This document shows, piece by piece, positions 44,849 to 54,412 of a stretch of DNA of 64,000 nucleotides. The first letter of the stretch is position 1. Each line of letters begins with the position of its first letter. Origin of the DNA: Bovifimicola ammoniilytica (lineage in GTDB: Bacteria > Bacillota > Clostridia > Lachnospirales > Lachnospiraceae); assembly GCF_025567085.1 (NCBI RefSeq), contig NZ_JAOQJN010000002.1:124001-188000 (forward strand). Direction: 5' to 3'. The position numbers were made by a program, and so were the translations under genes. The notes beneath the pieces are model-generated. The model was not told the DNA's origin. It searched no databases and worked only from the letters and a program-made list of their open reading frames with translations.

Positions 44849-45730
44849 TTATAAACCGATTGAAATTCTTATTGTTCCAAATGGATACTGGAATGGAAGA
44901 ATTAATGAATGTTCTATATCATTAGGTGTTAATCCGGATAATGGTGTAGGTGGAGTTAATGTTAATTCAATCTGCTGATTGTTAGAAACATTAACAGTGA
45001 ATAATCCGTTATGTAAGTTAAGGAAATCCTGACCTGATGCTTCAACATATTCATTTAATTCATTGATTTCCTCACCTGAATATCTGCTTGCAAATTCAAT
45101 AAATGTTGTCTCATCTGCAAAAATCTTTGTATCTGTTGTAAATGCACCATTTATTTCTTGAGAACTTGCCTTGAATGAAGTAGAATTAATACTATATTCA
45201 GGCTGCAATGGTGTAAAATCATCACCAACAAATCTGATAAGATTATTCATTAATAAAGCAACAAATTCCTGATATAAAGCAGGATTGCTTGTCTTACTGA
45301 AATCACATAATGAAAGTATTAAATTGTCTACTTTTGAATTTTCATTAGAAGATATATCCTCATCTGTTAAAGAATATTTCTTTTTATATGACTTTATAGC
45401 ATTTTCAAAAACCTCATTAGTCATATACCCTTTGTCTACTAATGCTTGTCCAAGTAAGAGGTATCCAAGTGGCTGTGCATGTAATAACTCCATAACCTGA
45501 TCTTCTGTCATATAACCAAGTTCAACAGCGATATCACCAATACGTTTATCCATCTTACTTTGCAATTCATGAACACGTTCTACCTGACTTGCAGTCATAT
45601 ATCCTGCGTTGATAGCTAAAACACCAAGTTTCATTCTTGTGTTCTGCTTTTCTTGAAGTGCATCAACAAGTTGCTCAGGAGTTACTAACTTCTGATTTAA
45701 TAGATAATTTCCGAAAAATTGTGTAAACAT
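44849..45730 (-). CDS. MshEN-like plus CheX-like domain protein
   Basis: 293 aa. The N-terminal half (1-110) has repeated LLNQKLVTPEQLVDALQEKQ and LGYMTEDQVMELLHAQPLGY segments like the MshEN/GSPII-E N-terminal fold, which in other proteins binds c-di-GMP. The C-terminal half (about 135-293) resembles CheX-type phosphatases of CheY (NNLIRFVGDDFTPLQP, and a terminal sheet). It begins one base after the CheY-like gene's stop and surely works with it. Whether it binds c-di-GMP is inference; it would tie in with the GGDEF-EAL protein in this window. Confidence 0.7.
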   Translation of the reverse strand: MFTQFFGNYLLNQKLVTPEQLVDALQEKQNTRMKLGVLAINAGYMTASQVERVHELQSKMDKRIGDIAVELGYMTEDQVMELLHAQPLGYLLLGQALVDKGYMTNEVFENAIKSYKKKYSLTDEDISSNENSKVDNLILSLCDFSKTSNPALYQEFVALLMNNLIRFVGDDFTPLQPEYSINSTSFKASSQEINGAFTTDTKIFADETTFIEFASRYSGEEINELNEYVEASGQDFLNLHNGLFTVNVSNNQQIELTLTPPTPLSGLTPNDIEHSLILPFQYPFGTIRISIGL

Positions 45731-46111
45731 TTAGTTCCCTCCTTCACAATATGTAGATATAAGCTTTTTAACCTGTTCAGGATCAAGTGGTTTCTGAAGA
45801 AAGTCTGTGGCACCAGCTTTGATAGCATCTTTTAAGTATGACTGTGTACCAACAGAAGATGCCATAATAACCTTTGCTGAAGGATTTATTTCTAAAATAC
45901 CCTTTAAAGCTTCAATACCATCTTTTTTAGGCATTACAATATCCATAAATATAATATCAGGTTTATTAACTTCGTATTGAGCTATAGCCTCCTCACCATC
46001 TGCTGCCTCAAATACTTCTGTACAACCGAGTGAAATTATACAGTCTTTTAGCTTCTTGCGTGCTAAAATTGAATCATCACATACAAGAATCTTTAGTTCG
46101 CTAATATTCAT
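45731..46111 (-). CDS. Single-domain CheY-like response regulator
   Basis: 126 aa: receiver only. Acidic pocket VCDDS, phospho-Asp in IIFMDIVMPKKDG, Ser in IMASSVG and Lys in DFLQKPLDP are all present. There is no output domain, so it signals by protein contact, perhaps with the CheX-type partner encoded immediately after it on the same transcript. SD GAAAGGAG lies before the ATG. The adjacent genes end and start with TAA-ATG, showing tight coupling. Confidence 0.93.
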   Translation of the reverse strand: MNISELKILVCDDSILARKKLKDCIISLGCTEVFEAADGEEAIAQYEVNKPDIIFMDIVMPKKDGIEALKGILEINPSAKVIMASSVGTQSYLKDAIKAGATDFLQKPLDPEQVKKLISTYCEGGN

Positions 46112-46159
46112 TGACTAAAACTCCTTTCTGAATTATAATTTCCATTGGAATATGTTAAT

Positions 46160-46188
46160 ATTGTACAATATTTTACGGAAAAATACAA
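46160..46188 (-). promoter_or_regulatory. Possible promoter of the CheY-CheX operon
   Basis: On the minus strand TTGTAT (46188-46183) and TACAAT (46165-46160) are 17 bp apart, about 50 bp before the CheY start. Confidence 0.5.
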
Positions 46189-46368
46189 TAATAATAGTGA
46201 ATATATTAAAATTTATTCAGAAAAGCATAAAATTATATTCACGCAATTGTCACATTGACTTAGTATTATCTGATTATCACATAGACACTTGTGAAATATA
46301 GGATATTTGATAGATAGCTTAGGTATTACAGATATCTGCTTATAATTTTATAGAAAAGGAGGTTAAAG

Positions 46369-46545
46369 ATGTATAGTTTACTGGTCGTAGATGATGAAGA
46401 GAAGATAAGAACCATAATCCGTAAATATGGCGAATTTGAAGGATATAAATTACAGAGATATCAAATGGAATAGAAGCTATTGAAGTATGTAAGAAACAGG
46501 ATTTTGATTTAATTATTCTAGATATTATGATGCTGCCAGAGGAAT
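46369..46545 (+). pseudogene. Decayed response regulator fragment
   Basis: ATG with a strong SD (AAAGGAGG) starts YSLLVVDDEEKIRTIIRKYG, a receiver N-terminus, but the frame stops at 46471. The sequence picks up in another frame as NGIEAIEVCKKQDFDLIILD plus IMM, then meets a stop at 46540-46542. The rest of the receiver and all of the DNA-binding domain are gone. At least one frameshift and one large deletion are needed to explain it. Confidence 0.85.
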
Positions 46546-47187
46546 GAAGCAGGATGCTAATAGTAACGAAGAAAGACATGCAGATATAGAAAATACTGAT
46601 AAATATGACAAGTTACCTAATATGCCAAATGAAAATGAGAGTGAAAGTATTATTAAAGTCAGAGTAGTTGAAACGCAGTCAGGCGAAACATATGTAATAT
46701 TCTTAAATTCAGTAATTACGCCAGTTGGTGCGACCGTACACACATTAAGAGTACAGCTTATATACATAAGTGGAATAATGATTCTGCTAAAGAACTTGCA
46801 AAAGGTAATTTTGAAGTGGAATTTGACGGCAAAGATTATAGGGAGATTACGGAGCTTTCAGATACTCTTAATTATACGGCAAAAGAATTATCTAAAAGTG
46901 ATGTGCTTCAGAAAGAATTACTTGCAAATGTCTCACACGATTTAAGAACACCACTTACAATGATAACAGCATATTCAGAGGTAATGAGAGATTTGCCGGG
47001 GGAAAACACACCTGAAAATGTACAGGTAATTATTGACGAGACAAAGAGACTTACATTTTTTGTGAATGATTTGCTTGATATGTCGAAGATTCAGGTTATT
47101 GACAGCGAAGAGGACATTGGAAGTACATTCTGGTTTGAACTGCCTGTCACTTCAGAAGTGAATATTGCAGTGAAATATACTATTTAA
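46544..47187 (+). pseudogene. Decayed sensor histidine kinase
   Basis: Pieces of one kinase: an external segment (KVRVVETQSGETYVIFLNSV) and a membrane helix in one frame, then, after a frameshift near 46790, HAMP and DHp in another (KGNFEVEFDGKDYREI, NVSHDLRTPLTMITAYSEV). DLLDMSKIQ then jumps directly to IGSTFWFELPV, the last strand of the HATPase, so most of the ATPase is deleted. The N-terminus is lost too. With the regulator fragment before it, this is a dead two-component operon. Confidence 0.88.
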
Positions 47188-47207
47188 AGAAAGGAGTTGA
47201 AAGCAGA

Positions 47208-47945
47208 ATGGCAATAGAAGTATTTAACAGGATTGAGAAAAAATATCTTATTACCGAAGATGTATATGGAAAATTTTTTGATAAAATAATTCCATATATG
47301 GAAATGGATGCGTTTTGTAAAGATGGAAAATTCTATTCAATTAATAATATTTATTTTGATACAGAGAATAATGATTTAATCAGAACTTCAATAGATAAGC
47401 CTGCATATAAAGAGAAGTTAAGACTTAGAAGTTATGGTGTTCCAGAGTTTAACGACATTGTATTTTTAGAAATCAAAAAGAAATATAATGGTATAGTCAA
47501 TAAAAGAAGAACCCTTTTGAAACTCAATCAGGCATATGATTTCTTATTCGATGGAATTATGCCATCTGAGGGAGATTATCTCAATGCACAAGTCCTAAAA
47601 GAGTTAAAATTCTTTATGGAGTTCTATAATCCGGTTGCAAAACTTTTTTTAGCATATGACAGGGTTGCAATGTTTGGTAAAGATGATGAAAACCTAAGAA
47701 TTACAGCTGACAGGAACATAAGAACTAGAAGAGACGATTTGAGATTAGAAGATGGAGATTATGGTGATAAGTTGTTGCAGGACGGACAAGTTCTGATAGA
47801 GATTAAGACAGCAAGCAGCTTTCCGGTATGGCTTGTAGATATTCTTACCGAATTAGATATGAAAGGGACATCATTTTCTAAATATGGTACGGAATACAGA
47901 CAATTTATGGATAACACATTACAGAAAAGAGGAGCAATATGTTAG
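47208..47945 (+). CDS. VTC-domain polyphosphate polymerase-like protein
   Basis: 245 aa of the VTC family: RIEKKYLITEDVYGKFF, YSINNIYFDTENNDLIR, KLRLRSYG, FLEIKKKYNGIVNKRR and VLIEIKTASSFPVWL give the triphosphate-tunnel pattern with its basic residues. Yeast relatives make polyphosphate from ATP; bacterial ones are associated with DUF4956 and CotH proteins. It overlaps the DUF4956 gene by seven bases. SD AAAGGAG precedes the ATG. Confidence 0.88.
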   Translation: MAIEVFNRIEKKYLITEDVYGKFFDKIIPYMEMDAFCKDGKFYSINNIYFDTENNDLIRTSIDKPAYKEKLRLRSYGVPEFNDIVFLEIKKKYNGIVNKRRTLLKLNQAYDFLFDGIMPSEGDYLNAQVLKELKFFMEFYNPVAKLFLAYDRVAMFGKDDENLRITADRNIRTRRDDLRLEDGDYGDKLLQDGQVLIEIKTASSFPVWLVDILTELDMKGTSFSKYGTEYRQFMDNTLQKRGAIC

Positions 47946-48622
47946 AGACAATTTTAGAGACAACATCAACAGAAGGATTAAGGACAAAAGAGGCATTAAT
48001 ATGTATAGGAGTCGCACTTGCGCTTGGATTAATTATAAGTATTATTTATATTTTTAGTGACAGAAAGAGGAGATTTTCAACGAACTTTGCAATTACATTA
48101 GTCATATTACCAGCGATTGTTACTATAGTTATTATGCTTGTTGGAAGTAATGTCGCAAGAGCATTTTCTATGGCAGGAGCATTTGCACTTGTAAGATTTC
48201 GTAGTGTTCCGGGTGATTCTAAAGATATTGCAAGTGTATTTTTTGCGATGGCAGTTGGTCTTGCAACAGGACTTGGCTACATAAGTTTTGCGGTAATATT
48301 TACAGGAGTTATCGGTGGTGCATATCTGCTTTTAATGCTTACAGGATATGGCATTGTTAAGAATCTTCCTAAGACGCTTAGAATTACCATTCCAGAGAAT
48401 CTTAATTTTAATGGAACATTTGATGAAGTATTTAATGAATACACAACAGATGTAACACTAGAAAAGGTTAGAACAACTAATTTAGGTTCAATGTATGAAC
48501 TAACATATAATATAAGCCTAAAAAAAGATGCTGACCAAAAGAAATTTATAGATGATCTGAGATGCAGAAATGGTAATCTTAATATTACATTGTGCAACGC
48601 AGAAACAAAAGAATTATTATAG
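47939..48622 (+). CDS. DUF4956 membrane protein
   Basis: 227 aa with about four helices (residues 23-140): ALICIGVALALGLIISIIYI, ITLVILPAIVTIVIML, AFALVRFRSVPGDSKDIASV, and a C-terminal cytoplasmic domain. The RFRSVPGDSKD stretch is characteristic of DUF4956. It is co-translated with the VTC-domain gene, and the pair probably makes a membrane complex that synthesises or moves polyphosphate. The often-linked CotH gene is not next to it. Confidence 0.88.
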   Translation: MLETILETTSTEGLRTKEALICIGVALALGLIISIIYIFSDRKRRFSTNFAITLVILPAIVTIVIMLVGSNVARAFSMAGAFALVRFRSVPGDSKDIASVFFAMAVGLATGLGYISFAVIFTGVIGGAYLLLMLTGYGIVKNLPKTLRITIPENLNFNGTFDEVFNEYTTDVTLEKVRTTNLGSMYELTYNISLKKDADQKKFIDDLRCRNGNLNITLCNAETKELL

Positions 48623-48640
48623 ATTGCCTAGTTAAAGTAA

Positions 48641-48690
48641 AAATGTTATAATTGTACAGATATGTATTGTGCAATTATAACATTTTTTTG
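48641..48690 (+). terminator. Intrinsic terminator after the VTC/DUF4956 pair
   Basis: AAATGTTATAATTGTACA pairs with TGTGCAATTATAACATTT, then a run of T. Strong 14-bp stem. Confidence 0.85.
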
Positions 48691-48704
48691 AATATGGTGA
48701 AATT

Positions 48705-49772
48705 ATGAATATAGAAAAAGAATTATTTGGTAAAAATGAAGATGGTAAAGAGATATATAAATATAATGTAAAGGGCGAAAATATCAGTGCCACATTTTGT
48801 GAGACAGGCGCAGCTATTATGTCAATATTTATAAAGGATAAGGATGATGAAGTTAAAGATGTAGTATTAGGACTTGAGACCTATGAACAATATAGAAAGA
48901 ACTGGCTATCATTTGGCGCGGTTATCGGCAGATGTGCTAATAGAATAAGTGGAGCAAAATTCACACTTAATAATACAACATATAAGTTAAAGAAGAATAT
49001 AACGGGTGGTTGTTTACATAGTGGATTTAGTTATCATTACAGAGACTTTGAATCTGAAAGCTTTACAGAAGATGATTCGGCACATATTATCTTCAAACTT
49101 GAGAGTCCTGATGGAGACCAGGGATTTCCTGGTAATCTTAAGGTAAAGGTAGAATATGTAGTTAAAGAAGATAAATCAGTTACAATTAAATATAGTTATA
49201 TTTCTGATAGCGATACAGTTGTGAATATGACAAATCATTGTTATTTTAATCTTGATGGACATAATAGTGGAAGTGTTTTGAATCATAAAGTTATGATTAA
49301 TTCTGATGAAGTTACGCAGGTGGACAGAAAATTAATGCCAACAGGAAAGATTATGAAAGTTGATGGTTCGGCATATGATTTTCGCAAGATGACGAAGATA
49401 GCTGATAATATGAGGAAGTCATTTAAACCATATTCATATGAAAAAGCTTATGATATTAATTATGTTCTGTCGGATCATTTTGGTGAATATAAGTTAGTGG
49501 CAAAGTTAGAGAGTGAAAAATCAGAAATCGGAATGAATGTCTATACGAATATGCCAGGAATGCAGTTTTATACTGGAAATGCTGCTAAGGGATTTAAAGC
49601 AAAGGGAGATGCAGAATATGCTGCTAATCCTGGAGTATGCTTTGAAACACAATTTTATCCAGATGCAATTAATATAGAGAAGTTTCCGAGCCCTGTTGTA
49701 AAAGCGGGTGTGTTTATGAGTACAGAGACTAAGTATGAGTTTTATGATTTGAGAGGTAAAGCTATTGAATAA
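48705..49772 (+). CDS. galM: Aldose 1-epimerase (galactose mutarotase)
   Basis: 355-aa cytoplasmic enzyme that interconverts alpha and beta anomers of galactose and glucose. Seen: FGAVIGRCANRISGAKF, GGCLHSG, NMTNHCYFNLDGH with the catalytic His, and GVCFETQFYPDAIN with the catalytic Glu. SD is TGGTGAAA. It overlaps the next gene by eight bases. No other galactose genes are adjacent here. Confidence 0.94.
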   Translation: MNIEKELFGKNEDGKEIYKYNVKGENISATFCETGAAIMSIFIKDKDDEVKDVVLGLETYEQYRKNWLSFGAVIGRCANRISGAKFTLNNTTYKLKKNITGGCLHSGFSYHYRDFESESFTEDDSAHIIFKLESPDGDQGFPGNLKVKVEYVVKEDKSVTIKYSYISDSDTVVNMTNHCYFNLDGHNSGSVLNHKVMINSDEVTQVDRKLMPTGKIMKVDGSAYDFRKMTKIADNMRKSFKPYSYEKAYDINYVLSDHFGEYKLVAKLESEKSEIGMNVYTNMPGMQFYTGNAAKGFKAKGDAEYAANPGVCFETQFYPDAINIEKFPSPVVKAGVFMSTETKYEFYDLRGKAIE

Positions 49773-50349
49773 TTATAATTTTTTTGCAATGACATCAAGA
49801 ATGAAATATATAAACAGATGGGGACTTATGAGAAATACCATTCCTGAAAATATAGCTGAACATAGTTTAGAAGTGGGAATGATTGCACATGCCCTTGCAG
49901 TAATTAATAAAGTGTATTTTAATGGAAATATAGATCCGAATGAAGTAGCTGTAATGGCAATGTACCATGATGTTCCTGAGATAATAACAGGTGATTTACC
50001 TACACCAATAAAATATTTTGCACCAGAGATACGAGATGCATATAAAGTTGTGGAAGAGACAGCTGTTAATAAATTAGTTTCATCACTGCCAGAAGAGATG
50101 AAGCCGATTTATGAAAATATTTTGAATGAAGAAAATAGAAATAAAGAGAGTCAGCTGTTAGTTAAGGCAGCAGATAAGATTTCAGCACTTATTAAATGTG
50201 TTGAAGAAAAGAGAATGGGTAATTTAGATTTCATTGAGGCAGAGAAATCTACAATAGAAGCAATAAGAAGGTTAGATTGTAAAGAAGCAGATTATTTTAT
50301 TGATAAATTTCTTGATACATACAGTTTAACATTAGACGAGCAGGCATAG
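49765..50349 (+). CDS. YfbR-like 5'-deoxynucleotidase (HD domain)
   Basis: 194-aa HD-fold metal phosphohydrolase that removes phosphate from deoxynucleoside monophosphates. Metal ligands are in IAEHSLEVGMIAHALA (His) and AMYHDVPEIITGDLPTP (HD), matching YfbR. The YfbR-type start RMKYINRWGLMRNTIPENIAEH is also seen. Start overlaps the galM stop, implying translational coupling. I call the family, not a proven E. coli ortholog. Confidence 0.9.
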   Translation: MNNYNFFAMTSRMKYINRWGLMRNTIPENIAEHSLEVGMIAHALAVINKVYFNGNIDPNEVAVMAMYHDVPEIITGDLPTPIKYFAPEIRDAYKVVEETAVNKLVSSLPEEMKPIYENILNEENRNKESQLLVKAADKISALIKCVEEKRMGNLDFIEAEKSTIEAIRRLDCKEADYFIDKFLDTYSLTLDEQA

Positions 50350-50402
50350 CGCAAAGATAATGCTGATGCGAATATAATGCATAGAATGAAAGTGGAGGGA
50401 AA

Positions 50403-52433
50403 ATGGCAAAATCAGTATACATCGCAGAAAAACCCAGCGTAGCAAGGGAATTTGCTAAAGCATTAAAAATAACAGGTAAAAATAGAGATGGATATATAGA
50501 GGATGATAAGAGTATAGTTACATGGTGTGTCGGACATCTTGTTACAATGAGCTATCCGGAAGCATATGATACTAACCTTAAGAAGTGGAGTATTCAGACT
50601 CTCCCATTTCTTCCAAAGGTATGGAAGTATGAAGTAATAGATGGGGTTAAGAAACAATTTGAAATCGTCAAAGGTATTCTTAACAGAGAAGATGTAGATA
50701 CCATTTATGTCTGTACCGACTCGGGACGTGAGGGAGAATATATCTACCGCCTGGTTGCACAGATGGCAGGAGTTCATGATAAGAATGAAAAGAGAGTATG
50801 GATAGATTCACAGACAGAAGAGGAGATAATTAAGGGAATTAACACTGCTAAAGATATATCTGAATATAATAATCTATCAGAAGCTGCATATCTGAGGGCT
50901 AAAGAAGACTATCTTATGGGAATTAATTTCTCTAGAGTGTTAACACTTAAGTATGGTAATTCAGTATCTAGTTATCTTAGAACCGACAGGGCTGTATTAT
51001 CGGTAGGTCGAGTTATGACATGTGTACTTGGAATGATAGTAAGACGTGAAAGAGAGATAAGGGCATTTGTGGAGACACCATTTTATCGAGTCAATGCGAA
51101 TATAAAATGTACAGAGGATTTTAATTTCGATAGTGAATGGCGTGTGAATGAGAAGTCAAAATATTTCCAGTCACCATATCTATATAAGGAAAATGGTTTT
51201 AAAGAAGAAAAATATGCTAAGGAATTAATTGATAAAATAAAAGAAAATGGAAATATAGCTACAGTTGAAAGTGTAGAAAAGAAAACGGAGAAGAAAAATC
51301 CTCCATTATTATTTAATCTTGCTGAACTTCAGAATGAATGTTCTAAGTTATTTAAAATTAGCCCTGATGAGACTCTTAAAGTGGTTCAGGATTTATATGA
51401 GAGAAAATGTGTTACATATCCAAGGACAGATGCGAGAGTATTATCAAGTGCAGTAGCTAAGGAAATCAATAAAAATATCAGAGGTTTATGTGGATATTCA
51501 ATGATTTCCGAATATGCCAAGGAGATTTTAGAATCCGGTACTTTCAAAAATATCGCATCGACCAGATATGTAGACGATAAACAGATTACAGACCATTATG
51601 CAATAATTCCTACAGGACAGGGATTAAGTGCATTGAATTCAATGAATCCTATAAGTGTTAAAGTGTATGAAGTTATTGCGAGAAGGTTTTTAAGTATATT
51701 TTATCCACCGGCACAATATCAGAAAGTTGGAATTAAAATATCTATGCCAATTAAAGAAGAGGAAAATGTATATAGTGAGCAATTTTTTGCGAATTTCAAG
51801 ATATTGACAACAGAAGGATATCTTAAGGTTACTAAGTACTCATTTATAAAGAAGAAAGAAGATATGAATCAGGATAATATAAAAGATACTGAACAGGCAA
51901 TTGATACAAATACTATAGAATTGTTGAAAAAATTAAGAAAAAGTGATACACTTCAATGCAATGAGTTATTGATAAAGGAAGGAAAGACATCACCGCCTAA
52001 AAGATATAATTCAGGTTCACTTATTCTTGCCATGGAAAGTGCAGGACAGTTAATTGAAGATGAAGAACTGCGTGCACAGATTAAGGGTAGTGGAATTGGC
52101 ACGAGTGCTACCAGAGCAGAGATACTTAAGAAACTTGTGAATATTAAGTATCTGGCATTGAATAAGAAGACACAGATTATAACACCTACACAGATGGGTG
52201 AGATGGTATATGAAGTAGTTAATGCATCAATTTATCATTTGCTTAACCCTGAGCTTACAGCGAGCTGGGAGAAAGGTCTTACATATGTTGCAGAGGGCAA
52301 GATTACATCTGATGAATATATGAATAAACTTGAGGGCTTTGTTACCAGACGAACAATGGGTGTGATTAATTCTAATAAACAATATGAATTAAAACAGAAA
52401 TTTAATGAAGTCTCTAAATTTTATAAAAAATAA
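50403..52433 (+). CDS. topB: DNA topoisomerase III
   Basis: 676-aa type IA topoisomerase. TOPRIM at the N-terminus (VYIAEKPSVAREFAKAL, VCTDSGREGEYIYRLV), active-site Tyr in VTYPRTDARVLS, and GIGTSATRAEIL and LTASWEKGL in the C-terminal core. It relaxes or decatenates DNA by single-strand passage. No zinc fingers follow the core. SD GGAGGG precedes the start. Because this class is also found on plasmids and ICEs, its neighbours matter; here they are chromosomal housekeeping genes. Confidence 0.93.
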   Translation: MAKSVYIAEKPSVAREFAKALKITGKNRDGYIEDDKSIVTWCVGHLVTMSYPEAYDTNLKKWSIQTLPFLPKVWKYEVIDGVKKQFEIVKGILNREDVDTIYVCTDSGREGEYIYRLVAQMAGVHDKNEKRVWIDSQTEEEIIKGINTAKDISEYNNLSEAAYLRAKEDYLMGINFSRVLTLKYGNSVSSYLRTDRAVLSVGRVMTCVLGMIVRREREIRAFVETPFYRVNANIKCTEDFNFDSEWRVNEKSKYFQSPYLYKENGFKEEKYAKELIDKIKENGNIATVESVEKKTEKKNPPLLFNLAELQNECSKLFKISPDETLKVVQDLYERKCVTYPRTDARVLSSAVAKEINKNIRGLCGYSMISEYAKEILESGTFKNIASTRYVDDKQITDHYAIIPTGQGLSALNSMNPISVKVYEVIARRFLSIFYPPAQYQKVGIKISMPIKEEENVYSEQFFANFKILTTEGYLKVTKYSFIKKKEDMNQDNIKDTEQAIDTNTIELLKKLRKSDTLQCNELLIKEGKTSPPKRYNSGSLILAMESAGQLIEDEELRAQIKGSGIGTSATRAEILKKLVNIKYLALNKKTQIITPTQMGEMVYEVVNASIYHLLNPELTASWEKGLTYVAEGKITSDEYMNKLEGFVTRRTMGVINSNKQYELKQKFNEVSKFYKK

Positions 52434-52522
52434 TAGTAGGGTGTCAAGGTCCCTGCGGGGACTGAACTTCACAGATATATGTGTATGCAAACAAAATAAA
52501 TTAATGAAAGGATAATCAAATT

Positions 52523-54343
52523 ATGTGTGGAATAGTCGGATATGTAGGCGAAAGAGAATGCGCTGACGTTTTAGTTGACGGTTTAAAGAAGTTAGAATAT
52601 AGAGGATATGATTCAGCAGGTATTGCAGTTTTTGAAAGAGATAAAATTGTAGTTGAGAAGTCTAAAGGTAAATTAAATGATCTTATTGAAAAGATGGCAA
52701 GAGAGAAAAAACCACATGGACATTGTGGAATTGGTCATACAAGATGGGCTACACATGGCGAGCCATCTGATATTAATTCACATCCACATGGTAATAAAAG
52801 AGTCACTATTGTCCATAATGGAATAATAGAGAATTATAAACAGATTAAGGATTTTTTGATAAATCAGGGATATGGATTTGAAAGTGAAACAGATACAGAA
52901 ACAGTCGCTAAATTATTGGATTATTATTATAATGGGAATCCTGTAGAGACAATTAGTAAGATGATAGACAAAGTTGAGGGTTCATATGCACTTGGAATAT
53001 TATTCAGGGATTATCCGGATACTATATTTGCGGTTAGAAAAGAAAGTCCTTTGATTGTAGGTGTAGGAAAGAATGAGAATTTTATTGCATCGGATGTACC
53101 AGCAATTCTTAAATATACAAAGGATTATTATCTGTTAGAACAGAATGAAATTGCGATTATAACAGAGAAAGAAGTTAAGATATGTACTACTGATGGCGAA
53201 CCTATTACAAAAGAACTCCAGACAGCAGACTGGGATATAGATGCTGCAGAAAAAGGTGGTTATGAGCATTTTATGCTTAAGGAAATAAATGAACAGCCTA
53301 CAGCTATTAAGACTACAATATCCCCAAGAATACAAGATGGAATGCCTTATCTTGAGGAAAGTGGACTTACAATGGATATGCTTAAGAACTATAAACGTAT
53401 CTATATAGTTGCTTGTGGAACTGCTATGCATGCAGGACTTGTTGGTAAATATATAATTGAAAAATTAGCAAGAATAGAAGTGACGGTTGATATTGCATCA
53501 GAATTCAGATATAGAGATCCAATCATAGAAGAGGAAGATTTAGTAATCTTAGTATCGCAGTCAGGTGAGACTGCGGATACTTATGCAGCACTTAAGTTAG
53601 CTAAAGAAAAAGGAGCTACCACACTTTCAATAGTCAATGTTAAGGGTTCTACAATTGCAAGAGAATCAGACATAGTTATATATACACATGCAGGTCCGGA
53701 GATTTCAGTTGCATCTACTAAAGCATATAGTGTACAGTTAAGTATTATGTATCTTCTTGCATTCGAACTTGCATATGCCAAAGGAAAGATAACAGAAGAT
53801 AAATGTAGGAAATTAACTAAAGCACTTATAGATATTCCGGACAGACTTACAGATGTATTAGAATTAAAGGAAAAGTGTCAGTTTATTGCATCTAGATTAG
53901 TTAATGCAGATAGTTTATTATATATTGGCAGAGGACTTGACTATGCACTTAGTATGGAGGGTTCTTTAAAATTAAAAGAGATTTCTTATATTCATTCAGA
54001 ATCATATGCAGCAGGTGAACTTAAACATGGAACAATTTCACTTGTGACTGATGATATGCCTGTAATAGCAGTAGCAACACAGAGTGATTTGATTGAGAAG
54101 ACAGTCAGTAATGTGAAAGAAGTTAAATCACGTGGTGCAAAAGTAGCTATTATATGTACTGAAGATGTGGAATTAGAAAATGATGTAGCTGATTATCTTG
54201 TAAAGATGCCTAAACTAGATGATATACTTATGCCTATGTTAGCGGCAGTACCTATGCAGTATATTGCATATTATACAGCGGTTTTAAAAGGTTGTGATGT
54301 TGACCAGCCAAGAAATCTTGCAAAATCAGTAACAGTAGAATAA
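52523..54343 (+). CDS. glmS: Glutamine-fructose-6-phosphate aminotransferase (isomerizing)
   Basis: 606 aa. Makes glucosamine-6-phosphate for cell wall synthesis. N-terminal nucleophile Cys2 in MCGIVGYVG, GHTRWATHGEPSDINSHPH, two SIS domains (CGTAMHAG, SQSGETADT), and the C-terminus DQPRNLAKSVTVE. SD GAAAGGA precedes the ATG. The intergenic space is only 90 bp and holds no glmS ribozyme, unlike many Firmicutes; only a small GTCCC/GGGAC hairpin (52450-52462) is seen. Confidence 0.97.
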   Translation: MCGIVGYVGERECADVLVDGLKKLEYRGYDSAGIAVFERDKIVVEKSKGKLNDLIEKMAREKKPHGHCGIGHTRWATHGEPSDINSHPHGNKRVTIVHNGIIENYKQIKDFLINQGYGFESETDTETVAKLLDYYYNGNPVETISKMIDKVEGSYALGILFRDYPDTIFAVRKESPLIVGVGKNENFIASDVPAILKYTKDYYLLEQNEIAIITEKEVKICTTDGEPITKELQTADWDIDAAEKGGYEHFMLKEINEQPTAIKTTISPRIQDGMPYLEESGLTMDMLKNYKRIYIVACGTAMHAGLVGKYIIEKLARIEVTVDIASEFRYRDPIIEEEDLVILVSQSGETADTYAALKLAKEKGATTLSIVNVKGSTIARESDIVIYTHAGPEISVASTKAYSVQLSIMYLLAFELAYAKGKITEDKCRKLTKALIDIPDRLTDVLELKEKCQFIASRLVNADSLLYIGRGLDYALSMEGSLKLKEISYIHSESYAAGELKHGTISLVTDDMPVIAVATQSDLIEKTVSNVKEVKSRGAKVAIICTEDVELENDVADYLVKMPKLDDILMPMLAAVPMQYIAYYTAVLKGCDVDQPRNLAKSVTVE

Positions 54344-54412
54344 TAAAGGAAGAATATACTGCTTTTATTTGAATATAATGATTCTTTAATTTGTAAATAT
54401 ATGGAGGAAAAT

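Noticed and set aside
46544..46945. 133-aa frame as a real gene
   Set aside because: It crosses a frameshift of a decayed kinase; the second half reads the wrong frame.
50403..52433. topB as a sign of an integrative element
   Set aside because: No relaxase, integrase, or transfer genes nearby; neighbours are housekeeping genes.
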